From the NCBI GenBank assembly GCA_024684065.1, contig JAIKXO010000009.1, forward strand, positions 1 to 64,000: a stretch of DNA of 64,000 nt. The letters run 5' to 3'. The notes under the pieces were generated by a model. It was not told the origin of the DNA and made no database searches. It saw only the letters and a list, made by a program, of their open reading frames with translations. Source of the stretch: Lachnospiraceae bacterium. GTDB taxonomy: Bacteria; Bacillota_A; Clostridia; Lachnospirales; Lachnospiraceae. A program made the translations under genes and the position numbers. Below are positions 50,138 through 58,203 of the stretch, in pieces (the stretch's first letter is position 1; each line of letters opens with the position of its first letter).

Positions 50138-51451
50138 ATGGCATTCACATTCAGGGGGGGCATCCATCCGTTTGACGGCAAGGCTCTGTCAAAGGACAAA
50201 CCCATGCAGGAGGTGTTTCCCGAGGGCGAGATGGTATATCCTCTGTCGCAGCACATCGGAAAGCCGGCCGTTCCGATCGTGAAAAAGGGAGACAGGGTGC
50301 TTATGGGGCAGAAGATCGCAGAGGCTGACGGTTTCGTATCTTCTCCTATCTATGCTTCGGTCTCCGGGACAATAAAGGGGATCGAAAAGAGGCGCACGCT
50401 TACGGGAGATATGGTGAATTCCATTATCCTTGACAATGATTCGTTGTTTGAGGAAGCGCCCAGGATTCCTGTCAGGCCTATAGCGGATATGACGAGAGGA
50501 GAGGTCATAAATATAATCAAGGAGGCGGGTGTCGTAGGTATGGGCGGTGCCGGTTTCCCCACCCATGTCAAGCTTTCTCCGAAAAATCCCGATAAAATCT
50601 ATTATGTGATCGCAAACTGCGCCGAATGCGAGCCGTACCTTACAAGTGACTACAGGAGGATGATCGAGGAACCCGAGAAGCTTGTGAACGGGCTTAAGAT
50701 CATGCTCGCCCTGTATGATCACGCGGAGGGTATCCTTGCCGTAGAGGATAACAAGCCGGACTGCATCAAGAAGCTTAAGGAGCTTGTGATCGATGAACCG
50801 CGTATTTCCGTTAAGGAGCTTCAGACGAAATATCCTCAGGGCTCTGAGAGACAGCTTATTTATGCTGCGACAAGGAGGGCTATCAATGCCTCAATGCTTC
50901 CCGCGGACGCAGGATGCATCGTCAATAACGTGGACACGATCTGCGCCATTTACAATGCGGTCATCGAGGGAAGACCTCTGATAAGGAGGATAATCACGGT
51001 TACAGGAGATGCCGTGAGATTCCCTCAGAATTATATAGTGCCCTGCGGGATGAGCTATAAGGAACTTCTTGATGAGGCGGGGGGATTTAAGAAGGAAGCG
51101 GCCAAGGTGCTTTCTGGCGGTCCGATGATGGGATTTGCGCTGTTTGACCTTAATGTTCCGACCACCAAGACAAGCTCGGCTCTTTTATGCCTGTCGAAGG
51201 ATGAGGTATACGAAAGTAAAGAGACGCACTGCATAAACTGCGGAAGATGCGTTGAGGTTTGCCCCGGAAGGGTGCTTCCGTCGAAGCTTGCGGATTTTGC
51301 CGAGCATAATGACGAAGAGCGGTTCCTTGAATATAACGGGTTGGAATGCTGTGAATGCGGATGCTGCAGCTATGTATGCCCCGCAAAACGGCAGCTTACC
51401 CAGAGCATCAAATCCATGAGAAAGATCGCTCTGAGCCACAGGAAGAAGTGA
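50138..51451 (+). CDS. rnfC: Rnf complex subunit C (ferredoxin:NAD+ oxidoreductase)
   Basis: 437 residues. RnfC is the peripheral subunit that binds NADH, FMN and two [4Fe-4S] clusters. The N-terminal region begins TFRGGIHPFDGKALS. The flavin/NAD fold has GVVGMGGAGFPTHVKLSP. Two ferredoxin-type cluster motifs are near the end: CINCGRCVEVCPG and CCECGCCSYVCPAK. The length is typical. GGAGGG lies nine bases before the ATG. It is the first of six contiguous rnf genes. Confidence 0.96.
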   Translation: MAFTFRGGIHPFDGKALSKDKPMQEVFPEGEMVYPLSQHIGKPAVPIVKKGDRVLMGQKIAEADGFVSSPIYASVSGTIKGIEKRRTLTGDMVNSIILDNDSLFEEAPRIPVRPIADMTRGEVINIIKEAGVVGMGGAGFPTHVKLSPKNPDKIYYVIANCAECEPYLTSDYRRMIEEPEKLVNGLKIMLALYDHAEGILAVEDNKPDCIKKLKELVIDEPRISVKELQTKYPQGSERQLIYAATRRAINASMLPADAGCIVNNVDTICAIYNAVIEGRPLIRRIITVTGDAVRFPQNYIVPCGMSYKELLDEAGGFKKEAAKVLSGGPMMGFALFDLNVPTTKTSSALLCLSKDEVYESKETHCINCGRCVEVCPGRVLPSKLADFAEHNDEERFLEYNGLECCECGCCSYVCPAKRQLTQSIKSMRKIALSHRKK

Positions 51452-51532
51452 GTTCTGGGAGGGTTAACGGGAAAAGCTGACCGGGTCAGTGCTTCCCGCT
51501 ATAGAATCAATAAACATTGAGAGGTGTTAAAG

Positions 51533-52459
51533 TTGAGTGAATTAAGACATGTTTCCTCAAATCCGCATGTCAGAAGCAGAATGTCGACACAGAAGATAAT
51601 GCTTATTGTCATTCTGTCCCTGCTTCCGGCGACGGGATTCGGGATATGGAACTTCGGCTTAAGGTCGGCGGCAGTGGTGCTTGTCTGTGTCCTTGCGTCG
51701 GTGGTTTCAGAATACCTTTTTACATTTTTCATGAAAAAGGAGATGACGGTCACTGATCTGAGCGCTGTGGTGACCGGCCTGCTTCTTGCGCTGAATCTTC
51801 CCCCGACTATTCCGTTATGGATGGCGGCGTCGGGCGCTGTCTTTGCGATAATCATCGTTAAGGAGCTTTTCGGCGGACTTGGACAGAACTTTATGAATCC
51901 GGCGTTAGCGGGGAGATGCTTTCTTATGATCTGTTTTGCCGCTAATATGACGGACTTTGTATATGACGGGGTTTCACAGGCGACCCCGCTTGCGCTTCTG
52001 CGACAGGGAAATAACGTCAGCCTCCTTAATATGATCACCGGAAGGATCCCGGGGACGATAGGAGAGACAAGCGTTATAGCGATCGCGATTGGTGCGGTGG
52101 TACTTATAATAACGGGAGTTATTGATATAAGGATCCCCTTCACTTATATCCCCGTATTTCTGGTATTTATGGGACTGTTTTCGGGAAGGGGCTGGGACCT
52201 GAATTACCTTGCCGCAGAGCTTTGCGGAGGCGGCCTCATGCTCGGAGCCTTTTTCATGGCAACTGATTATGTGACGAGCCCGATAACGATCCGGGGGAAA
52301 TATGTATATGGCATCTGCCTCGGCATCCTGACCGGGATATTCAGAACTTTTTCAAGCTCTGCCGAGGGAGTGAGCTTTGCGATAATCATAAGCAATCTTT
52401 TAGTGCCGCTTATAGAGCAGGCGACCCTGCCCAAGCCGTTTGGAAAGGGGGGAGAATAA
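51533..52459 (+). CDS. rnfD: Rnf complex subunit D
   Basis: 308 residues with about nine membrane helices. The motif QATPLALLRQ contains the Thr that carries covalently bound FMN in RnfD/NqrB. The GAGAGGTG site places the start at a TTG (51533); a GTG at 51524 overlaps the site itself. The subunit forms part of the ion channel of Rnf. It is followed directly by rnfG with no gap. Confidence 0.94.
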   Translation: MSELRHVSSNPHVRSRMSTQKIMLIVILSLLPATGFGIWNFGLRSAAVVLVCVLASVVSEYLFTFFMKKEMTVTDLSAVVTGLLLALNLPPTIPLWMAASGAVFAIIIVKELFGGLGQNFMNPALAGRCFLMICFAANMTDFVYDGVSQATPLALLRQGNNVSLLNMITGRIPGTIGETSVIAIAIGAVVLIITGVIDIRIPFTYIPVFLVFMGLFSGRGWDLNYLAAELCGGGLMLGAFFMATDYVTSPITIRGKYVYGICLGILTGIFRTFSSSAEGVSFAIIISNLLVPLIEQATLPKPFGKGGE

Positions 52460-53089
52460 ATGAAGAACAATATCGGGGCTGTTGTTATTCTTACGGTCAT
52501 AACCCTTGTTTCGGGAATCCTTTTGGGCTTTGTATATGAGCTTACGAAGGAGCCAATAGCTTTTCAGGAGGATCTTGCAAAGCAGGAGGCATATAAGATC
52601 GTATTTCCGGATGCGGTAATCTTTGAAGAAGCTGCGGATAGTGAGGACAGCGCGGTGCAGGCCGAGGCGGATAAAGCCTTTGCCGATGCCGGACTTACCC
52701 AGGAATCCGTCGAGGAGGTCATGGGGGCATACGACAGCGACAAAAACCTCTTAGGCTATGTTCTTTCGGTAAAGACCATGGAAGGCTATGGAGGAGAGAT
52801 AGATATCTCAATGGGAGTAAGAAACGACGGTACTTTAAACGGTATAGAGATCCTGTCGATCGGGGAGACTGCGGGACTCGGAATGAAAGCGGATACCCCG
52901 GAGTTTAAGGACCAGTTTAAGGATAAGGCGGTATCACAGTTCAGTTATACAAAATCAGGGGCCTCCCAGGAGTATGAGATAGATGCCCTTTCCGGGGCAA
53001 CGATCACAACTAATGCCATGGTAAATGCCGTAAATGCGGGACTTATATATTTTGATAAGTTTTTAAAGACAGAGGGGGGAGGAAATTAA
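52460..53089 (+). CDS. rnfG: Rnf complex subunit G
   Basis: 209 residues. One N-terminal membrane helix (residues ~6-26) is followed by an exported domain with the flavinylation motif SGATITT; the second Thr of the motif (Thr183) receives FMN through a phosphoester from ApbE. An acidic stretch (EEAADSEDSAVQAEADKA) is unusual but lies in a loop. It starts one base after rnfD. The matching ApbE is encoded on the minus strand at 57101. Confidence 0.95.
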   Translation: MKNNIGAVVILTVITLVSGILLGFVYELTKEPIAFQEDLAKQEAYKIVFPDAVIFEEAADSEDSAVQAEADKAFADAGLTQESVEEVMGAYDSDKNLLGYVLSVKTMEGYGGEIDISMGVRNDGTLNGIEILSIGETAGLGMKADTPEFKDQFKDKAVSQFSYTKSGASQEYEIDALSGATITTNAMVNAVNAGLIYFDKFLKTEGGGN

Positions 53090-53090
53090 G

Positions 53091-54020
53091 ATGAATAAGA
53101 ACTTAAAACCGTTTATAAACGGTCTTATTACCGAAAATCCGACCTTTGTGCTCATGCTTGGAATGTGTCCCACGCTAGCGGTCACGACATCCGCGATAAA
53201 CGGCCTGGGAATGGGGCTTACGACTACGCTTGTGCTTGTCATGTCCAATATATTTATATCGCTGCTTAGAAAGATCATCCCGGACAGCGTCAGGATACCT
53301 GCATTCATAGTCGTCATCGCCTCCTTCGTTACGATCGTGGAGATGCTTTTACAGGCTTATATACCGACACTGTACAAGGCACTCGGAATATATATCCCGC
53401 TGATAGTCGTAAACTGTATAATCCTCGGAAGGGCGGAAGCCTTTGCTTCCAAGAATAATGTGGTGGCTTCGACGTTTGACGGCCTGGGGATGGGGCTTGG
53501 ATTTACTGTCGCGCTTACCCTGATCGGCGTGGTCAGGGAGCTATTAGGAAGCGGAATGGCTTTCGGAAAGGCTGTGCTTCCAGCATCATATCAGCCCTTT
53601 ACCATTTTCATCCTTGCTCCCGGCGCGTTTTTCGTGCTGGCCATGTTCGTGGCTATCCTTAATAAGATAAGGCTCGGGAAAGGAAAGCCGACCGGAAAGG
53701 GAGGAAACTGTGATGCTCTCTGTGAGGGCTGCGCAAATACAGCCTGCCAGGCAAGAACAAAACAGATAAACGGCGAGGTTCCTCAATCCGGGACCGCAGC
53801 CGCAAAAAAAACGGTCCCGTCATCAGATACGGGTGCCGTAAAAAATACGGTTCCGTTATCAGGAACGGCGACCGTGAACAATACGGCCATATCGGCTGAG
53901 ACAGCCGCAGCAGAAAATGAGGTTCCGACGGCGATGCCTGAAAAAAATGAGGCTCCTTCGTTAACGTCAGATTCCGTAAAAGAAGAGGCTGTCAAAGCCG
54001 GAATGAATAAGGAGGTATAG
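53091..54020 (+). CDS. rnfE: Rnf complex subunit E with a long C-terminal extension
   Basis: 309 residues. The first ~205 are a normal RnfE of six membrane helices (MNKNLKPFINGLITENPTFV..). After the last helix comes a Cys cluster CDALCEGCANTACQAR (four Cys), then an unusual Thr/Ala/Val-rich tail of ~85 residues with imperfect repeats of about 12-13 residues (..KKTVPSSDTGAVKNTVPL..). Usual RnfE is ~200-230 residues. The Cys group could bind metal or a cluster; the tail looks disordered. It overlaps nothing and precedes rnfA by two bases. Confidence 0.92.
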   Translation: MNKNLKPFINGLITENPTFVLMLGMCPTLAVTTSAINGLGMGLTTTLVLVMSNIFISLLRKIIPDSVRIPAFIVVIASFVTIVEMLLQAYIPTLYKALGIYIPLIVVNCIILGRAEAFASKNNVVASTFDGLGMGLGFTVALTLIGVVRELLGSGMAFGKAVLPASYQPFTIFILAPGAFFVLAMFVAILNKIRLGKGKPTGKGGNCDALCEGCANTACQARTKQINGEVPQSGTAAAKKTVPSSDTGAVKNTVPLSGTATVNNTAISAETAAAENEVPTAMPEKNEAPSLTSDSVKEEAVKAGMNKEV

Positions 54021-54022
54021 AG

Positions 54023-54598
54023 ATGGGCAATCTTATAGCTATCGCAATAGGCTCCGCTTTCATAAATAACGTTGTCTTATCCCAGTTTCTCGGGATCTGC
54101 CCTTTTCTGGGGGTGAGCAGGAGAATAAAAACGGCCGCAGGAATGGGATCTGCTGTGGTTTTTGTGATCACACTGGCATCCCTGGTTGCCGGCCTCATAT
54201 ACAAATATGTCCTTGTTCCGCTTAATATCACATATCTTCAGACTATCGTCTTTATCCTGGTGATAGCGGCGCTTGTACAGTTTGTGGAGATGTTTTTAAA
54301 GAAGAAGATAAAGGGGCTGTATCAGGCCCTTGGCGTATATCTTCCGCTTATAACTACTAACTGCGCGGTTTTAGGTGTTGTCATCCTTAACGTGACCAAG
54401 TCCTATAATATTCTTGAGGGGATAATAAACGGATTTGCCACTGCCGTCGGTTTTCTTGTGGCGATAGTTATCCTTGCGGGAATACGTGAAAAGATCGAAT
54501 ATAACGATATTCCGAAGTCCTTTCAGGGAATGCCTATAGTGCTTATAACCGCGGGGCTTATGGCCATAGCGTTCTTCGGCTTTTCGGGGCTCAAATGA
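54023..54598 (+). CDS. rnfA: Rnf complex subunit A
   Basis: 191 residues with six membrane helices; homologous to RnfE and forming an inverted pair with it. Motifs include FINNVVLSQFLGICPFLGVSRR and LPLITTNCAVLGV, the Cys residues (in GICPF and TNCAV) matching those that hold a membrane-embedded [2Fe-2S] cluster with RnfE. AAGGAGG lies seven bases before the ATG. Confidence 0.95.
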   Translation: MGNLIAIAIGSAFINNVVLSQFLGICPFLGVSRRIKTAAGMGSAVVFVITLASLVAGLIYKYVLVPLNITYLQTIVFILVIAALVQFVEMFLKKKIKGLYQALGVYLPLITTNCAVLGVVILNVTKSYNILEGIINGFATAVGFLVAIVILAGIREKIEYNDIPKSFQGMPIVLITAGLMAIAFFGFSGLK

Positions 54599-54663
54599 TA
54601 ACTGTAACAGTTAATGTCTTAAAATGAATTGTTTCTGATAAATTACTTAAGGTAGGGGATAAT

Positions 54664-55461
54664 ATGAGCATTCAGGGAATTATCATAGCGACAGCTATCG
54701 TCGGCGGTGTCGGCCTCTTTATCGGCATATTTCTGAGTATCTTCGGGAATATATTTAAGGTGGAGGTTGATGAGAGAGAAGCTTTGATAGAGGAGGCTCT
54801 GCCGGGAAATAATTGCGGAGGATGCGGATATCCCGGGTGTTCGGGACTTGCCGCCTCCATCGCAAAGGGCGAGGCTCCTGTAAACGGATGTCCGGTCGGA
54901 GGTGCCAGTGTAGCGGCTAAGATCGCGGAGATCATGGGAGTGGAAGCAGGCGCCGGGGAAAAGATGGTCGCCTTTGTAAAATGCAGCGGCACCTGTGAAA
55001 TGACCACGGATAAGTATGAATACAGCGGTGTAAAGGACTGCAGGATGGCTTCCTTTGTTCCGTCGGGCGGCCCGAAATCATGTGAATACGGATGTACCGG
55101 ATTCGGAAGCTGCGTTTCGGTCTGCCAGTTTGACGCCATTCACATCATAAACGGGATAGCGGTCGTTGATAAAGAAAAATGCACGTCATGCGGAAAGTGC
55201 ATAGAGATCTGTCCGAAACACCTGATAGAGCTCATTCCGTATAAGGCAAAGTTTGCGGTTTCATGTTCTTCAAAGGACAAGGGACCGGAGGTAATGAAAA
55301 AATGCAAGACCGGCTGTATCGGCTGCGGTCTCTGCGTAAGAAACTGTCCTAAGCAGGCAGTGGAAGTAAATGATTTTCTCGCCCATATCGATCAGGAAAA
55401 ATGCGTGGGATGCAGTATCTGCTCACAGAAATGTCCTAAGAAGGTTATTCCCGGACTGTAG
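54664..55461 (+). CDS. rnfB: Rnf complex subunit B, ferredoxin-accepting
   Basis: 265 residues. An N-terminal membrane helix (residues ~4-27) is followed by the [4Fe-4S] motif NNCGGCGYPGCSGLAASI and three further ferredoxin-type groups (CTSCGKCIEICPK, CIGCGLCVRNCPK, CVGCSICSQKCPK). RnfB receives electrons from reduced ferredoxin. It closes the six-gene set after a 65-base gap from rnfA. The order C-D-G-E-A-B is that of Clostridium and Acetobacterium. Confidence 0.96.
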   Translation: MSIQGIIIATAIVGGVGLFIGIFLSIFGNIFKVEVDEREALIEEALPGNNCGGCGYPGCSGLAASIAKGEAPVNGCPVGGASVAAKIAEIMGVEAGAGEKMVAFVKCSGTCEMTTDKYEYSGVKDCRMASFVPSGGPKSCEYGCTGFGSCVSVCQFDAIHIINGIAVVDKEKCTSCGKCIEICPKHLIELIPYKAKFAVSCSSKDKGPEVMKKCKTGCIGCGLCVRNCPKQAVEVNDFLAHIDQEKCVGCSICSQKCPKKVIPGL

Positions 55462-55464
55462 TCT

Positions 55465-57165
55465 ATGAACATTGATCTTGCGATCAGGATTGCAATGCTT
55501 GCGATCTCAGTCTTTCTGGCGTTTTTTACGTTCTTCAGGGCGGGAGGAACCTTCAGGGAAAGAATTCTTTGGATCATTTTATGTGTTTCATTTATTATAT
55601 CCGTGCTTCCGCTGTTTAACAGCTTTATACTGCATGGACATGATATAGAAGGCTCACTGAGCCGCATTGAAAGTATGGCGGAAACGATAAAGCTTATGCA
55701 GTTTCCCGCGGCTATCCTGCCGACTCAGGCAAACGGACACGGATGCCTCGGCATGGTGTATGCCCATGCTTTCTTTTATATTCCGGCCTTCATAAAGCTT
55801 ACGGGAGCTTCAACAGTGTGTGCGTACCAGTTCGGGATCTGGACCATTCAGCTGTTGGCTGTTTTACTTATGTACCGTTCCATGCTGCTCGTCAGGGCTG
55901 GCAGAGAGGCTGCCATCCTTGCGACTGCGGTTTTTCTTCTGATGCCATACAGGATAGGGGATCTGTATTGGAGGGCCGCTTTTTCCGAATCAATAGCAAT
56001 GTCCTTCCTGCCGCTTGTGATAGCGAGTATCTACAGAATATATAAGCCGGGAGGAGCTTTTAAAAACGGCTGGATCTTTTTAAGTCTCGGGATGACGGGG
56101 ATTTTCATGTCACATTCCCTGACATTTATCATGGCGGTAGTCATCGCATGCGTGGAATTTATCATATGCTTCAGAAAAGATCAGGTTATTCAGATCATTA
56201 AAGCGGTAATCCTGTTCCTTGTTTTAAACGCATGGTTCATAGTACCCTTTCCCCGGTATTATTTTTCCGGTCTGCAGACTGACGTCCTTAAAACCGATAT
56301 GGCGGAATATGCCGCTGACCTAAGATCCATGCTTTTGTGCCATGATTTTTCTGACGATCCCTGTGTGATCGGCTTTCTGAGCTTTTTTATCTTCCTGGCT
56401 TCACTGTATATACTGACAGGGAAAAAGAGGGGAAGATTAGAGGTTTTTCTGTTTGCAAACGGAGACATTGGAATATTCCTTGCAACGAAATACTTCCCAT
56501 GGTCTTATGTGTCAGAAAGGTTTGATTTTATAAATATGTTTCAGTTCCCGTTCAGGTTCCTGCTGATAACGACAGTGGTTTTCAGCATGCTGGCAGGGCT
56601 TTTTATGTCGCACGATGACGTGCTGGTCCTTTCGGTCTGCGTGATCGGGATCCTGAGCGCGGCGAACGAATATAATTTCATGACGGATGATGTCTATACC
56701 TGTGAAAGCGAAAGCTTTGACTATGATTACAGGATAGAATATCTTCCCGAGGGCGTGACCAGTGCCGATTTTGCAGAAGACGTTCCGGTGATACCCGCTA
56801 ATTTTACCACTCTGTCCTATAAAAAGGATTACGGATATTTTGAATGGGAGTTTGAAAATTCGGATGAAATGAATGACAGCTGCATAGACGTACCGTTTAT
56901 TAGCTATGACGGCTACAGCGCACAGCTGTATGATAGAAACAATACAGGCATCAAGAGCCTTGATACCGGGGTCGGAAACTATCATTGGGTCAGAGTGTTA
57001 ATTCCGAAGGATATAAGGGAAGGGATCATTAAGGTAAGATATAAAAACACATGGTATATGAACCTGGCGAACCTTATATCGGTGCTTGGGGTGTGTTTTG
57101 TCATTTTCTCGTTATCCGGCCGTTCTTTTCTATCAATACTGCCTGAACGGAAGCACTCTCAATGA
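55465..57165 (+). CDS. Polytopic membrane protein, PTPS-related family
   Basis: 566 residues with about ten membrane helices in the first ~400, then an outward soluble domain (..CESESFDYDYRIEYLPEG..) and one last helix. Motifs HGHDIEGSLSRIESM and PYRIGDLYWRAAFSESIA are those of the '6-pyruvoyl-tetrahydropterin synthase-related' membrane family. Its N-terminal half resembles GT-C glycosyltransferases; the name is misleading and no reaction is established. It starts three bases after rnfB without a clear ribosome site, so it is probably coupled. Its 3' end overlaps apbE by 65 bases on the other strand. Confidence 0.75.
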   Translation: MNIDLAIRIAMLAISVFLAFFTFFRAGGTFRERILWIILCVSFIISVLPLFNSFILHGHDIEGSLSRIESMAETIKLMQFPAAILPTQANGHGCLGMVYAHAFFYIPAFIKLTGASTVCAYQFGIWTIQLLAVLLMYRSMLLVRAGREAAILATAVFLLMPYRIGDLYWRAAFSESIAMSFLPLVIASIYRIYKPGGAFKNGWIFLSLGMTGIFMSHSLTFIMAVVIACVEFIICFRKDQVIQIIKAVILFLVLNAWFIVPFPRYYFSGLQTDVLKTDMAEYAADLRSMLLCHDFSDDPCVIGFLSFFIFLASLYILTGKKRGRLEVFLFANGDIGIFLATKYFPWSYVSERFDFINMFQFPFRFLLITTVVFSMLAGLFMSHDDVLVLSVCVIGILSAANEYNFMTDDVYTCESESFDYDYRIEYLPEGVTSADFAEDVPVIPANFTTLSYKKDYGYFEWEFENSDEMNDSCIDVPFISYDGYSAQLYDRNNTGIKSLDTGVGNYHWVRVLIPKDIREGIIKVRYKNTWYMNLANLISVLGVCFVIFSLSGRSFLSILPERKHSQ

Positions 57166-58135
57166 GCTTTATGGCTTCTTCCCTGCCGAGAAGAAGGCAG
57201 GTTGTGCTCAGAAGATCCCCTTTCAGGGATGTATCCGTGATGATCGTTACCGAGGCAAGGGTGTTTTCTGCGGGATAGCCCGTGAACGGATCTATGATGT
57301 GGTGGTAAAAACCTTCGCCGATCTGTTTATACCGCTCATAGATGCCGGAGGTGACCACGGATTTATCGTATACCTTTACCGAATCCGCGATGCCGTTTTC
57401 AAAAGGATTTTTTCCGGGATAAAGCGGATCATTTTCAGGGAAGGGTGCTTTTATCCCTATGTTAAAGGCAGAACCGTCAGGTTTCTTCCCGATAGTAAGG
57501 ATGTTGCCGCCAAGATCGATCACGGCGCTTGTTATGCCGCTCTCTGTCATATGCTCCCTGATCCGGTCAGCGATATAACCCTTTGCCAGAGCCCCGAGAT
57601 CGAGCATCGCCTCAGGGTCCCTTAAGGTCACTGAACAGGTGTTTTCGTCTAAAATGATGTTTTTATATGAGACATGGGAGAGAGCTTCAGACAGTTTTTT
57701 CTCATCCGGCAGGGTGTTTATGTCAGAATCTCCGAAGCCCCACAGATCCATCACCGGGGCTATAGTGATATCAAAGAGACCGCCGCTTGATTCGGAGTAT
57801 CTGAGGCTTTCGCTTATAAGATAAAAGGTATCGTCAGAAACAGCAGTGGTATTGCCATTTGCATGGTTTATCCGGTATATGTCGCTTCCTTCCCTTGTCC
57901 GGCTAAAGAGATTTTCATAATCATCGCAAAGCTTTTTACAGGATTCAAGGATTTCTATAACGTCTGATCCGTTATCAGAGGAGTATACCGTTATCGTGGC
58001 TAAGGTATCAAGGGCGAAAAACCGGATCTTTTCCGGTTCCGTATACCGGCCTTCAGTCCTGCAGCCAGAAACCGTAAGAAAAGTAAGGGTATATATGATG
58101 ATCATAAAGATCAGGCGGTTTTTTTTTCTGTTCAT
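57101..58135 (-). CDS. apbE: FAD:protein FMN transferase (ApbE), lipoprotein
   Basis: 344 residues. The N-terminal lipoprotein signal ends in TVSGC, so it is anchored outside the membrane. Family motifs: FALDTLATITVYS, SGGLFDITIAPVMDLWGFG, DLGALAKGYIADRI, VIDLGGNI, and HHIIDPFTGYP (with the Mg/FAD residues). It attaches FMN to Thr of RnfG and RnfD. Its position beside rnf, convergent with the operon, fits that role. The 65-base overlap with the upstream membrane-protein gene is coding-on-coding antisense. Confidence 0.93.
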   Translation of the reverse strand: MNRKKNRLIFMIIIYTLTFLTVSGCRTEGRYTEPEKIRFFALDTLATITVYSSDNGSDVIEILESCKKLCDDYENLFSRTREGSDIYRINHANGNTTAVSDDTFYLISESLRYSESSGGLFDITIAPVMDLWGFGDSDINTLPDEKKLSEALSHVSYKNIILDENTCSVTLRDPEAMLDLGALAKGYIADRIREHMTESGITSAVIDLGGNILTIGKKPDGSAFNIGIKAPFPENDPLYPGKNPFENGIADSVKVYDKSVVTSGIYERYKQIGEGFYHHIIDPFTGYPAENTLASVTIITDTSLKGDLLSTTCLLLGREEAIKLIESASVQAVLIEKNGRITRK

Positions 58136-58203
58136 AGACTGAGTATATCTTATTACTAAGCCGCAGGCAACCTTAATGCCTGAAGGCCGTTTGGAGGATC
58201 AGG

